Of a DNA stretch of 64,000 bases, positions 1-7,910 are shown piece by piece. The DNA lies in NCBI RefSeq assembly GCF_900167345.1, contig NZ_FUXB01000013.1, positions 62,001-126,000 of the forward strand, read 5' to 3'. The notes under the pieces were generated by a model. That model made no database searches, was not told the origin of the DNA, and was given only the letters and a program-made list of their open reading frames with translations. Source of the DNA: Vibrio cincinnatiensis DSM 19608. Its GTDB lineage: Bacteria; Pseudomonadota; Gammaproteobacteria; Enterobacterales; Vibrionaceae. Both the position numbers and the translations under genes were made by a program. Within the stretch, counting starts at the first letter, position 1, and each line of letters starts with the position of its first letter.

Positions 1-103
1 AGATCATTGGCTTATCATAAATGGGAAGTAGTTGCTTAGATACGCCTCGAGTCAGTGGGTATAAACGAGTGCCCGAGCCGCCAGCTAGAATAATACCTTT
101 CAT
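1..103 (-). CDS. rmlA: Glucose-1-phosphate thymidylyltransferase RmlA, N-terminal part only
   Basis: The start of a leftward gene whose remainder lies beyond the window edge. The first residues read [18 protein letters not shown], the nucleotide-binding signature of sugar-nucleotide thymidylyltransferases. They are followed by a [12 protein letters not shown] segment typical of RmlA (RfbA). The enzyme makes dTDP-glucose from glucose-1-phosphate and dTTP, the first step of dTDP-sugar synthesis, in the cytoplasm. It directly follows rmlB, which uses its product, so both belong to one polysaccharide operon. The only Shine-Dalgarno-like AGGA lies inside a CCTAGG repeat upstream. About 34 codons are visible. 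Confidence 0.93.
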   Translation of the reverse strand, partial: MKGIILAGGSGTRLYPLTRGVSKQLLPIYDKPMI

Positions 104-110
104 GGAGAAT

Positions 111-158
111 AGGATCCTAGGTTAATAGGTCCTAGGTCCTAGGGAAAAGCTAGGGCAT
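111..158. repeat. CCTAGG heptamer repeat cluster, rmlB/rmlA junction
   Basis: The short gap between rmlB and rmlA contains several copies of the palindromic unit CCTAGG, some spaced as 7-base repeats (TCCTAGG), plus degenerate copies such as GGATCC and CTAGGG. The copies can pair with one another as a hairpin. The same unit recurs at the next junctions of this operon. An AGGA within it is the nearest ribosome-binding-like sequence to rmlA. Confidence 0.8.
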
Positions 159-187
159 AGAACCAGAGGTTTGAAAAAGTTTGAAGG

Positions 188-1318
188 CTAGTTTATGCCT
201 AATCGTTCACGTTGGTAGCTACCATCCTGAACATTTTGGCACCATTCTTGGTTGTCCAAATACCACTCAACCGTTTTGCGAATCCCAGATTCAAAGGTTT
301 CTTCTGGCTTCCAACCTAATTCACGCTCAATCTTACTGGCATCAATCGCATAGCGTCTATCGTGCCCAGGGCGATCTTGCACGTAAGTGATTTGCTCAGC
401 ATAGGATGTCGTTTTCGGCACTAAAGCGTCTAAAATGGTACAAATTGCTTCTACTACTTCAACGTTTTTCTTTTCATTATGGCCGCCAATGTTGTAGGTT
501 TCGCCTACTTTACCTTCAGTGACTACTTTGTACAGTGCACGGGCATGGTCTTCGACATACAGCCAATCACGAATTTGATTACCCTGACCATAAACTGGTA
601 ATAGCTTACCTTCTAATGCATTTAATATCACCAGCGGAATAAGCTTCTCTGGAAAATGATACGGGCCGTAGTTGTTTGAACAGTTAGTGACTATGGTGGG
701 TAAACCATAAGTACGTAGCCACGCGCGAACTAAATGATCGCTCGATGCTTTGGATGCCGAATAAGGGCTAGATGGTGCATAAGCGGTGGTTTCAGTAAAC
801 AAGGGTAAATTGTTAATGTTTAATGTTGAATTATTTTGAGTTAATTCACCATTCACCATTAAACATTCATCATTATTCTCAACTTCATCTGGGTGTGGCA
901 GGTCGCCATACACTTCATCGGTTGAAATATGATGAAAACGAAACGCACCTTTACGCTCACCGTCTAAGGTATTCCAGTAGCTACGAGTTGCTTCTAATAG
1001 CGTATAAGTACCAACAATATTGGTTTCAATAAACGCAGCAGGGCCATCGATAGAGCGGTCAACATGGGACTCAGCAGCAAGGTGCATGACTGCATCCGGT
1101 TGATGCAAAGCAAAAACGCGATCCAATTCAGTGCGGTTACAAATGTCCACTTGCTCAAAAGCATAGCGTTCACTATCTGCAACCAACGCTAACGATTCTA
1201 AATTACCCGCGTAAGTCAACTTATCAAGGTTAACCACATTATCGTTGGTATTTTGAATAATATGGCGAATAACGGCAGAGCCAATAAAGCCAGCACCACC
1301 GGTGACAAGAATTTTCAT
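188..1318 (-). CDS. rmlB: dTDP-glucose 4,6-dehydratase RmlB, with an in-frame insertion
   Basis: RmlB converts dTDP-glucose to dTDP-4-keto-6-deoxyglucose using NAD, the second step toward dTDP-rhamnose and related deoxysugars. The 376-residue protein shows an extended short-chain dehydrogenase fold: GGAGFIGS at residues 7-14, [15 protein letters not shown] near residue 135, and the catalytic YSASK motif near residue 190. It ends with the conserved [12 protein letters not shown]. Length exceeds the roughly 355-361 residues usual for the family. The surplus is about 19 Asn-rich residues between DEV and [10 protein letters not shown], encoded by a heptamer inverted repeat (about 809-882). The start has a good CAGGAAA ribosome-binding site. 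Downstream lies rmlA, upstream wzz. Confidence 0.95.
   Translation of the reverse strand: MKILVTGGAGFIGSAVIRHIIQNTNDNVVNLDKLTYAGNLESLALVADSERYAFEQVDICNRTELDRVFALHQPDAVMHLAAESHVDRSIDGPAAFIETNIVGTYTLLEATRSYWNTLDGERKGAFRFHHISTDEVYGDLPHPDEVENNDECLMVNGELTQNNSTLNINNLPLFTETTAYAPSSPYSASKASSDHLVRAWLRTYGLPTIVTNCSNNYGPYHFPEKLIPLVILNALEGKLLPVYGQGNQIRDWLYVEDHARALYKVVTEGKVGETYNIGGHNEKKNVEVVEAICTILDALVPKTTSYAEQITYVQDRPGHDRRYAIDASKIERELGWKPEETFESGIRKTVEWYLDNQEWCQNVQDGSYQRERLGIN
809..882. repeat. Heptamer inverted repeat inserted in frame inside rmlB
   Basis: On the coding strand, one arm carries AATGTTTAATGGTGAATGG and the other carries TTCAACATTAAACATTAAC, near-reverse complements built of 7-base units (TTAATGT, TGAATGG). 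The element interrupts the conserved RmlB segment between DEV and LPLFTE. It keeps the reading frame open and adds about 19 residues. E. coli RmlB, recalled from memory, has only a few residues at this point. Confidence 0.75.
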
Positions 1319-1343
1319 TATTATTTCCTGAAAAAGGTTTTTG

Positions 1344-1370
1344 GGTCCTAGGACCTAGGTCCTAGGTCCT
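1344..1370. repeat. CCTAGG heptamer repeat cluster, wzz/rmlB junction
   Basis: Four tandem 7-base units of the type TCCTAGG or its complement form an almost perfect palindrome in the 30-base gap between wzz and rmlB. The repeat reaches into the wzz frame, where it encodes the last residues and supplies the TAG stop codon. Confidence 0.85.
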
Positions 1371-2352
1371 CAGTGTCTTCTTTCCTAAACGCAAACCGCA
1401 CTAAAACCATCGCCACGCCAAGCATGCCGCCGAGTAAGGTACCTAACACACAAATTAAGGCGCGTCTTGGCTTATCTTTTAGCTCTGGCACCACAGCAGG
1501 GTCAACGACTTTAAATACAAACTCATCTTGCACTTCAGCAAGCATCAAACTTTTCGTTTGTTCTTCAATCAGTTTGTAAAAGGTAGCTTGCATATCGGCC
1601 ACCGAGGTTCTTTGTAACTGCTCTTGCAGATAATTGAGATTTTGAGTGGTTTCGGCAATCGTGCGCTCACGCATCACTTGGTTAATCTCTTCCACTAACC
1701 ATGTGGCCCACTGCTGAGCAATAAAAGGGGAATAGTGTGAAACACTAACGGTATATAAACCGCTGTTTTTATCAGTAGAGACGGTGAGTATCTCTTTAAC
1801 AAACGTTTCATGCGCTTCTTGAGCGGTTGGTTTTGCACCACGTAGCCCTTTCGGTTCACGCAACCACGTTTGGGGTTGCTCATCGTATACCGTATCGTCA
1901 ATAATCAATTGATTGGTGGTTAAATCCCACCCTTTAGCTGCCATTAGCGGGACCAAAATATCGTACTTTTCAATAAAGTGTTCAATAAAACGGCGAGACT
2001 TAATCACTTGAGCAGCAAGCTCGGTTTGACTGCTTTCACCACTACCAAGGTTCACGCCAGCTAAGGCAGCTAAGGCAGCTAAGCCTCCTAGTTGCCCAGC
2101 CATTTTTGCTAAACCACCACCGCCACTGCTTTCAGCAGGAGCTAATAGCGTATCGGCCTTATAAATATTTGGCTGACTAAGAGCAAATAAGACCGAGCCA
2201 ACAGCAAATACAAAAGTAGTGGCGATGATGATCCATTTGCCTTTCCAGAGAGCAATAAAAAGTTCGCGGAGATCGATTTCATCATCAGCCATCGCTGCAG
2301 GTTGTGGTGGATAGGCTAGGTAATTAGGTGATGTGAGTTTCTGTTGTTCCAT
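1348..2352 (-). CDS. wzz: Wzz-family polysaccharide chain-length determinant
   Basis: An inner-membrane polysaccharide co-polymerase that sets the modal length of Wzy-made O-antigen or capsule chains. The 334-residue protein has the Wzz layout: a cytoplasmic N-terminus with [18 protein letters not shown], a first membrane helix at about residues 38-60, a long periplasmic domain with coiled-coil segments around residues 200-260, and a second helix near residues 298-318 preceded by the Pro-rich [11 protein letters not shown] typical of the family. The C-terminus (DLGPRS) is encoded by the CCTAGG repeat, so the tail was probably altered by the repeat. The gene sits between the exporter and rmlB. 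It resembles OtnB/Wzz of V. cholerae O139 in type and context. Confidence 0.9.
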   Translation of the reverse strand: MEQQKLTSPNYLAYPPQPAAMADDEIDLRELFIALWKGKWIIIATTFVFAVGSVLFALSQPNIYKADTLLAPAESSGGGGLAKMAGQLGGLAALAALAGVNLGSGESSQTELAAQVIKSRRFIEHFIEKYDILVPLMAAKGWDLTTNQLIIDDTVYDEQPQTWLREPKGLRGAKPTAQEAHETFVKEILTVSTDKNSGLYTVSVSHYSPFIAQQWATWLVEEINQVMRERTIAETTQNLNYLQEQLQRTSVADMQATFYKLIEEQTKSLMLAEVQDEFVFKVVDPAVVPELKDKPRRALICVLGTLLGGMLGVAMVLVRFAFRKEDTEDLGPRS

Positions 2353-2362
2353 TGAGTTTTTT

Positions 2363-2415
2363 AGGTCCTAGAATCCTAGGTCCTAGGAAACCACTAGGCA
2401 CTAGGAGTAGGATCG
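2363..2415. repeat. CCTAGG heptamer repeat cluster, exporter/wzz junction
   Basis: The gap between the SLBB exporter and wzz contains at least three intact CCTAGG or TCCTAG units and several decayed ones (CACTAGG, CTAGGAG). An AGGA in the cluster is the closest ribosome-binding-like sequence to the wzz start, about 13 bases away. Confidence 0.8.
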
Positions 2416-2450
2416 ATAAAATTAATTAGGTTTATAGAGTCTGCTTTTCC

Positions 2451-5018
2451 CTATTTCAACGCATTCACCGCGACACCAGTTTGATAGAGGATTTGCGTTG
2501 CCGCCGTCCATACATTCAGTGCGTCGCGGTAATCGGTATCAACAGGCACTACGATGGTATCTCCCGCTTTCAATGCTTCATTACGCCGACCAAACCAAAA
2601 ACCCGTACTGGGTTTAAAAACGGAACCATCGGCACGAACAACAAAGATGCGATCATCGTCGGCTTGCTTCTTCATTCCACCCGCTTTATTAATGTAATCT
2701 TTGACAGTTAAGCTAGGATCAAGCAAGTAGGTAATCCCCATTTGCACTTCCCCCATAATGGAAATGGTATTTCTATAGGTTGGTACAAATAGGAAGTCGC
2801 CATCTTCCAGCATAAAGTTAGCGCTCGCATTACCATCAATGATTTGATCAAGTTGTACGACCATGCGCCCCAATGCTCGGTATTTGGTGGCTTCTTCAAT
2901 AAACGCTAAGGTTTTATCTGGGTCATTGATGACACTTGATACACGACTATCCACATTAAAGGTCTTTTTTGCCACTTCACGGCGCATATCCGCCGCGTAT
3001 TGAGCAAGTAGCTGCTGCTCTTGCAAGCGCAATGCCTCACGCGTAAATACCGCGCCTTGTGGGTGAGCAAACTCCGTTAACCCTCCAGCACGCTCCAGTA
3101 ATTGAGATAAAGTTTCCCCTCTGCGAAGCGTATAAATACCAGGGAACTTAACTTCCCCTTTTAATACTACCGTGTGCTCATGATTAACACCGGGCTGTTC
3201 AAAAACATTCAGTCGGTCTCGAGGATAAATCAGGGTATCCGCACGGCGCTTAAGCACATCATGTAGATTGATATTTTCTAGTATCGAGTGTTGAGGGGCC
3301 TCTCTTGTTGGGCCTCGAGTTAACTCCGCATGTTCAGCATAAGCGTTCGCTGTTAAGCCACCAGCGGCCATAAGAAGATCACTCAGTTGACCGTTTTGGC
3401 TAATGGGATAACGGCCTGGATATTTAACTTCACCAATGAGTTCCGCAATAGGCGCTGGGTTATTGTAGGTTGCTTGTTGGCGTAGCTGCAATAAAACAGG
3501 GGCCAATAATGATTTACGTGAATATGGAGCAGCACTTTTGGATTCACTGAGCAGCTGATTTTCGTGTTGTATATCTTGCTGAGCTTCTTTTTTAGCTTGA
3601 TCAAATGATTTGACCATATCGCTTTTAGCACCATCGTCTAACTCACCACCCTCACGACTAAAAACAATGACCTTATCTCGGTTATGAAGCACTAAGTTAT
3701 TTTTACCTTCAGGATTCAATATTGCATCCGCTAAACTAAATTGCAGTACTTGAATATCTCGCTGCTGATTAATTTCCCGTACAACCAAGGCATAGTACAT
3801 ATCTGCGGTTGGGTTAAACGCAGTTTCGAGTGAGAAGAAAAGGTCACTAATACGTTTATTGGGCTTCCATTCAACAAATCCCGGTTGAGTAATATCCCCT
3901 TCTAATTGGATATAACGCTGAATTAAATTACTACGCTTGCTCACCGTCAATGCATCGCCATTCACGGCACTTGTCGCCAATTCTTGCGGCTTGGTTAAAT
4001 CTAAAGTAATAACCTTTTGTAATCCATGAGAGGCTAAACGTCGGAGCCGAGCTTGCTCTGGCAAAGCATTGGCCGTTAGGCCACCCGCTATCGTTAAAAT
4101 TGCTTGATAATTTTCACCCGGTTTCACTTCATAAATAGCAGGGCGTTGTACTTCACCTTCAACCGTAATGGTGTGTTGAACCGGTGCAATCCATACGACA
4201 TCTCCCGGCATTAAGCGTTCATCATTACTGGTGTCGCCTTTTAGCAGAAGATCATATAAATCTAATTGACGGATAACCTGACCATCACGCTTTAACTGAA
4301 TATTACGCAGTGCGCCACTTTGACTAAATCCACCACTGTAATAAATGGCTTGTGAGATAGTCGTTAAAGCACTAACCGTATAGGCTCCTGGCTTGTAGGC
4401 TTCACCCATGACAAAAATTTGCATGGTTCGTAGCTCACCAAGAGTAATATCACTACGAACGCCAATCATCTGTTCTTGAACTCGCTGAGTTAAGCTTGTA
4501 CGCACTTCACTGAACGATAATCCAGCAACAGAAATAGGACCAAGAGCAGGAAAGTTGACGACCCCATCACGATTTACTCGCAAGCGATGAGTCCGATTCT
4601 CTTTACCAAATAATTGGATAACTAACTCATCTCCTGGGCCCACTCGATAATCAGAAGGAACGGGCACATCGCTCACTGGGGCAAACGTAGAAGGGGAAGA
4701 GGCAAATAATTCCAGACCAAAACGTTTTAAGCCCACTTCCTTTGAACGATTTGTATCTCTCAGATCTTGCTCTGATGGTAAACGCTCTATAACCTCAGGA
4801 CGAGGAGAATTAATCTCTGCCGTGGGTAGCGGCTGGCTGCGATTACTCGTAGAACTCGGTAAACTAATACCATATTGCTGCGCTAACGCTTGCTGTTGAT
4901 CAGCAGGAAGATTTTGGAACATTCGCACCTGCTCAGGAGTTGGACTTTGTGCAAATGATAATGTGGTAAAGAGGCTTAGCAGCAGAGGCGCAAGAAAAGT
5001 AAAGCGTCCTTTAAACAT
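2451..5018 (-). CDS. Wza/OtnA-like polysaccharide export protein with SLBB repeats
   Basis: An outer-membrane-directed exporter for capsule or O-antigen capsule. The 855-residue protein starts with a signal peptide (hydrophobic core FLAPLLLSLFTTLSFA) and no lipobox Cys. A polysaccharide-export domain follows at about residues 115-200 (DYRVGPGDELVIQLFG, RVNRDGVVNFPALGPISVAG). Then come several SLBB repeats, recognisable by motifs such as GEVQRPAIYEVKPGE, GEVKYPGRYPIS, GEVKFPGIYTLRRGETL and GEVQMGITYLLDP. It is longer than E. coli Wza (about 380 residues) and resembles the long OtnA/WbfF type of V. cholerae O139. The start has a good CAGGAAA site. Expression is probably RfaH-dependent through the ops element upstream. 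Confidence 0.9.
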   Translation of the reverse strand: MFKGRFTFLAPLLLSLFTTLSFAQSPTPEQVRMFQNLPADQQQALAQQYGISLPSSTSNRSQPLPTAEINSPRPEVIERLPSEQDLRDTNRSKEVGLKRFGLELFASSPSTFAPVSDVPVPSDYRVGPGDELVIQLFGKENRTHRLRVNRDGVVNFPALGPISVAGLSFSEVRTSLTQRVQEQMIGVRSDITLGELRTMQIFVMGEAYKPGAYTVSALTTISQAIYYSGGFSQSGALRNIQLKRDGQVIRQLDLYDLLLKGDTSNDERLMPGDVVWIAPVQHTITVEGEVQRPAIYEVKPGENYQAILTIAGGLTANALPEQARLRRLASHGLQKVITLDLTKPQELATSAVNGDALTVSKRSNLIQRYIQLEGDITQPGFVEWKPNKRISDLFFSLETAFNPTADMYYALVVREINQQRDIQVLQFSLADAILNPEGKNNLVLHNRDKVIVFSREGGELDDGAKSDMVKSFDQAKKEAQQDIQHENQLLSESKSAAPYSRKSLLAPVLLQLRQQATYNNPAPIAELIGEVKYPGRYPISQNGQLSDLLMAAGGLTANAYAEHAELTRGPTREAPQHSILENINLHDVLKRRADTLIYPRDRLNVFEQPGVNHEHTVVLKGEVKFPGIYTLRRGETLSQLLERAGGLTEFAHPQGAVFTREALRLQEQQLLAQYAADMRREVAKKTFNVDSRVSSVINDPDKTLAFIEEATKYRALGRMVVQLDQIIDGNASANFMLEDGDFLFVPTYRNTISIMGEVQMGITYLLDPSLTVKDYINKAGGMKKQADDDRIFVVRADGSVFKPSTGFWFGRRNEALKAGDTIVVPVDTDYRDALNVWTAATQILYQTGVAVNALK

Positions 5019-5050
5019 GGTATTTCCTGTGGTTAAGAAGTCTATGCTAT

Positions 5051-5062
5051 GGTCCTTGGACC
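5051..5062. repeat. Degenerate heptamer palindrome, barrel protein/exporter junction
   Basis: GGTCCTTGGACC is a perfect 12-base palindrome in the 59-base gap between the barrel protein and the exporter. It looks like a decayed member of the CCTAGG family seen at the other junctions of the operon. Confidence 0.4.
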
Positions 5063-5077
5063 CTCAAATTCTATCGT

Positions 5078-5581
5078 TTAAAATCTAAACTGCATACCCA
5101 GTTGTAAGGTATTTAAGTGAACCTCATCACCGTTAAGGTAGTTCACAAATTCCGCCGTAATGGCAGATTGACGGCTTAAAGCGTAGTGCATCCCAACCCC
5201 AAAAGAGATCCCGCTATCATTATTGGTTTGGTGATGATAATCGGCTCGAACATGTGAATAACCAGCAACCGCATAAATAGCCAATCGATCCGAAGTAGGC
5301 ATATTGGCTTTGAATAATACGCTGGATAACCCACTGATAGATAACCCATCTTCCCGCTTCACACTGGTGGCATAGCGCCCTTCTAGGGCAAAGTAGTCAG
5401 AGAAAAAATAACCCAATTGAACTTGAGCTAAAAGGGGGGAAGCTTCTTGCCACGTAGAAGAGCGATATTCACTATCACTATAAGCGAGGCTTAAGCCTGT
5501 ATAAGAATCGGCCATGGCCGATAATGGAAGTAGACCTGAGCCAATCAGGCCTAATAAGAGGCATGTTTGATTACTTCTCAT
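5078..5581 (-). CDS. Small outer-membrane beta-barrel protein, first gene of the polysaccharide operon
   Basis: A 167-residue protein with a signal peptide (CLLLGLIGSGLLPLSAMA) followed by alternating amphipathic strands and a C-terminal LQLGMQFRF, the terminal aromatic residue expected for barrel assembly. It resembles small OmpA/OmpW-like porin-family barrels. Its substrate or partner is not evident. The ATG at 5581 was chosen because an AGGGA ribosome-binding site lies 7 bases upstream and the signal peptide begins there. It is the first gene after the ops element and precedes the exporter, so a role in surface polysaccharide assembly is inferred from position only. Confidence 0.8.
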   Translation of the reverse strand: MRSNQTCLLLGLIGSGLLPLSAMADSYTGLSLAYSDSEYRSSTWQEASPLLAQVQLGYFFSDYFALEGRYATSVKREDGLSISGLSSVLFKANMPTSDRLAIYAVAGYSHVRADYHHQTNNDSGISFGVGMHYALSRQSAITAEFVNYLNGDEVHLNTLQLGMQFRF

Positions 5582-5630
5582 GCGTGTTCCCTGCGTTGTC
5601 AGCAACAATCCCTTGAGGAATCTGTTTAGC

Positions 5631-5642
5631 CACGCTACCGCC
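5631..5642 (-). promoter_or_regulatory. ops element (JUMPstart core), RfaH recruitment site
   Basis: The minus strand reads GGCGGTAGCGTG, an exact ops element. In enterobacteria and vibrios this sequence pauses RNA polymerase and loads the NusG paralogue RfaH, allowing read-through of long surface-polysaccharide operons. It lies about 50 bases before the first gene of the leftward operon, as expected for a transcribed leader. Confidence 0.92.
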
Positions 5643-5816
5643 CTACGTTATGTACGCATGATCGGAGCGAATTAATATTCTGTTTTCTATGTGGCAGAGA
5701 TTATGCACAGATGGTGTATGGGTATCAACCACAAAAAGCAATAAAGGTGCTTGCAATTAATCAACCATCCATCAAAAAAAATTAACACAATCGTGATGTT
5801 ATTCTAAACTTCACAC

Positions 5817-5840
5817 AAATTGCGATCCAGATCACGCTTA
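5817..5840. promoter_or_regulatory. Candidate CRP-binding site between the divergent polysaccharide operons
   Basis: The sequence TGCGATCCAGATCACG (5821-5836) matches the CRP consensus TGTGA-N6-TCACA at 8 of 10 half-site positions and is centred on the usual GATC-AGATC core. It lies about 105-115 bases upstream of the likely gfc promoter and about 180 bases upstream of the ops element, so it could act on either operon. Confidence 0.5.
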
Positions 5841-5905
5841 ATGGTTAAATAAATAGAGAACAGCAAAAGAATTAAGCTTATTTGCGCAACTTTATGCACC
5901 CCATG

Positions 5906-5935
5906 TTTACATTGGTTAATAATTCCCCTTAGAAT
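5906..5935 (+). promoter_or_regulatory. Sigma70-type promoter for the gfc-like operon
   Basis: TTTACA (5906-5911) and TAGAAT (5930-5935) are separated by 18 bases, a good -35/-10 pair. Transcription would start near 5942, about 60 bases before the gfcA-like start codon. Confidence 0.55.
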
Positions 5936-6002
5936 AGGTTGTGAAGTGTACTTTCATTTCACAACATCGATGTTTTAAAACTAGTTAGAATAAGGATTTA
6001 CT

Positions 6003-6275
6003 ATGAAAAAGACAGCAATGGTTTTGCTGGCAACGTTTGCTATGGCGCAAGGCGCAATTGCCGCTGAATCGGTAGGTGTAGCGGGTAGCACAACAAGTAC
6101 TACAGCCACAGCAGGTGCTGGTTCTGCAGGCGCAGCAGGCGCTGGCGCAGCGGCTGGTGGCGTTGCAGCAAGTACTGCGGCAGCAGTAATGGCAGCAGCA
6201 GTAGCAGTTGCCGCTGTTGCAGCAAGCGATAACGATACAGCAACCACGACAACAATTACTGCTTCAAAAAAATAA
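6003..6275 (+). CDS. GfcA/YjbE-like small Ala/Gly/Thr-rich exported protein
   Basis: A 90-residue protein with a signal peptide (MKKTAMVLLATFAMAQGAIA). A low-complexity Gly/Ala/Thr stretch follows, then a hydrophobic Ala/Val helix (about residues 55-75) and a Thr-rich tail. This is the signature of GfcA (YmcD) and YjbE, the first genes of the E. coli group 4 capsule operon and of the yjbEFGH exopolysaccharide operon. The biochemical role of the family is not settled. A terminator-like hairpin follows, so this gene is probably transcribed more than the genes downstream. The composition reflects low complexity rather than foreign origin. Confidence 0.75.
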   Translation: MKKTAMVLLATFAMAQGAIAAESVGVAGSTTSTTATAGAGSAGAAGAGAAAGGVAASTAAAVMAAAVAVAAVAASDNDTATTTTITASKK

Positions 6276-6299
6276 TAGTTTGTTATCTTGTATATGAAT

Positions 6300-6326
6300 A
6301 AAGTCGCCTTAGGCGGCTTTATTTTT
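6300..6326 (+). terminator. Intrinsic terminator/attenuator after the gfcA-like gene
   Basis: AAAGTCGCC and GGCGGCTTT form a 9-base stem with one G-U pair and a short loop, followed by ATTTTT. It sits inside the operon, so partial termination would lower expression of gfcBCD relative to gfcA. Confidence 0.75.
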
Positions 6327-6426
6327 GAAAAATACACACATTGCGTGGTTAGATTCCATACCTTCTGACTTATCCAGTAGATTTGGATAAGAGGGTGTGA
6401 TTTTTACCATCATTAAGGATTGTGAG

Positions 6427-7104
6427 ATGCGGTTAGCTCATCACGGATTACTGATCATTCTGCTTACGCTGGCTGGCTGTGCGCCTCAAACTCAACAGCT
6501 ATCAGAAACACTTTCTGTCGCTCTCTTTGGCGTGAGTGATGAACGAGCCACAGTGGAATATGCACAAAACCTCCCCTATGCTTCTCTCTTTGTGAGTTTA
6601 GATGATGCTCCTAACGCTTTACTTGTTTTAGCTTGGGCTGAACAAGGGAAAGCTCACCCATTCGCCCTAAAATGGGTATCTAACCAAGAAGAGTTACTGA
6701 TTACTGAAGCCGGTCGTATCACCAAAACGGTGAATTTAGTGGTAGGTAATATTCAGGCTCTATCAGCAAATACGCCCGATCCACTCAGCTTAAACTTACT
6801 TCATGCTCAAACTCCGACAACTTGGCAATATCAACTGCATTGGCAGCAAGGTAAGCAAGACTATATTGAACCTGCCCTGTCTCAATTTAAGGTTTATGGT
6901 CAACAAGAAAAAGCCTTACCGACGGGCTCACAAAATTTGGTACTCGTTGAAGAAAGTGTCACCCTTACCGTCAGCAAACAACGCTATCACAACCGTTATT
7001 GGTTAAGCCCAAAGACAGGTAGAGTCATCGCCAGCGAGCAATATTTGGGACCGAATGGTTCACGCCTTTCCCTTTCCATCGCTAAGCCCTTTGCAGGAGA
7101 ATAA
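6427..7104 (+). CDS. gfcB: GfcB/YjbF-family outer-membrane lipoprotein
   Basis: A 225-residue lipoprotein: the signal peptide ends in the lipobox LAGC, with the lipidated Cys at about residue 18. The body matches the YjbF/GfcB (YmcC) type in size, composition and operon position. Members are outer-membrane lipoproteins needed for group 4 capsule or Yjb polysaccharide secretion. The ATG at 6427 was chosen over an upstream GTG because AAGGA lies 7 bases before it and the lipoprotein signal starts there. The next gene begins 3 bases after the stop, indicating translational coupling. Confidence 0.82.
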   Translation: MRLAHHGLLIILLTLAGCAPQTQQLSETLSVALFGVSDERATVEYAQNLPYASLFVSLDDAPNALLVLAWAEQGKAHPFALKWVSNQEELLITEAGRITKTVNLVVGNIQALSANTPDPLSLNLLHAQTPTTWQYQLHWQQGKQDYIEPALSQFKVYGQQEKALPTGSQNLVLVEESVTLTVSKQRYHNRYWLSPKTGRVIASEQYLGPNGSRLSLSIAKPFAGE

Positions 7105-7107
7105 GCT

Positions 7108-7908
7108 ATGCGTTTTATTTCCTTACTTAGTTTTCTGGGGTGTCTAGGCGTTAGTCTAACTTTACATGCGAAAGAGCCGATTTCTCATACTGATTTTTCT
7201 GCCAAAGTAGCCATTTCCCATCCCCCTCTTTTAATAAAGTTAGAGGCAGATGGCCCAGTTCGCCTCGATGCAATGGTGTTGCAAGCTCTACATTCTCAGC
7301 AACCTGCGATCAGTACTTTAAGGATTGATTGGCAGAACAGTCGATTATTTTCCTTGCACGAACCTTTTCCGTTGCAAAAAGATCTGCTCAAAAGACTGGC
7401 TCAGTTACAAGATAAAGTTCAAGAGCCACAAGTAACGAGCTGGCAGCAGTTACGTAACGAGCTACGCAAACGTCGGTTTGCCAAACGAGCATTGATTCCT
7501 TTAGACCCAGACGTGATCAGAACGGTAAGCGGTCATAACCCCTTATTAAACGGAGAATTTGCACTTTATCTACCCTACTTAAGTGATTCTCAAACGGTTA
7601 CCGTTTTGGGGGCGGTTCATCATTCCGAACCACAAAAATGGAAAGCACACTACAGTGCTCGTGATTATGCTCAACAGGCCAAGTGGATAAATACCACACT
7701 GGGTGAACTCACCATCATTCAACCCAATGGTGAGATTCAAACGCATTCTGTTGGCTATTGGAATGCACATCCGCGTACCGTGTTACCTGGGGCTATCATC
7801 TATGTGCCTTTTACAACCACGCTGTTTTCATCGATTAACCGCACTGAACTAAAACACATTAATCAGCAGGTGGTTGAACTGCTTCGCCATCAACTGCCGA
7901 GAGAATAA
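7108..7908 (+). CDS. gfcC: GfcC/YjbG-family periplasmic capsule biosynthesis protein
   Basis: A 266-residue protein with a signal peptide (FISLLSFLGCLGVSLTLHA). It is followed by a region resembling the GfcC fold (two ubiquitin-like beta-grasp domains with a C-terminal helix). The stretch LPGAIIYVPF near residue 226 and the final helical segment are typical of the family. E. coli GfcC is periplasmic and is proposed to work with the Wza-type exporter. The gene is packed between gfcB and gfcD with gaps of 3 and 2 bases. It is assigned by context and general resemblance. Confidence 0.78.
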   Translation: MRFISLLSFLGCLGVSLTLHAKEPISHTDFSAKVAISHPPLLIKLEADGPVRLDAMVLQALHSQQPAISTLRIDWQNSRLFSLHEPFPLQKDLLKRLAQLQDKVQEPQVTSWQQLRNELRKRRFAKRALIPLDPDVIRTVSGHNPLLNGEFALYLPYLSDSQTVTVLGAVHHSEPQKWKAHYSARDYAQQAKWINTTLGELTIIQPNGEIQTHSVGYWNAHPRTVLPGAIIYVPFTTTLFSSINRTELKHINQQVVELLRHQLPRE

Positions 7909-7910
7909 CC

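Noticed and set aside
5981..6337. A 118-codon Ala-rich frame antisense to the gfcA-like gene
   Set aside because: It is the reverse reading of a low-complexity GCA/GCN stretch, lacks a ribosome-binding site and spans the terminator; the sense gene has a signal peptide and family match.
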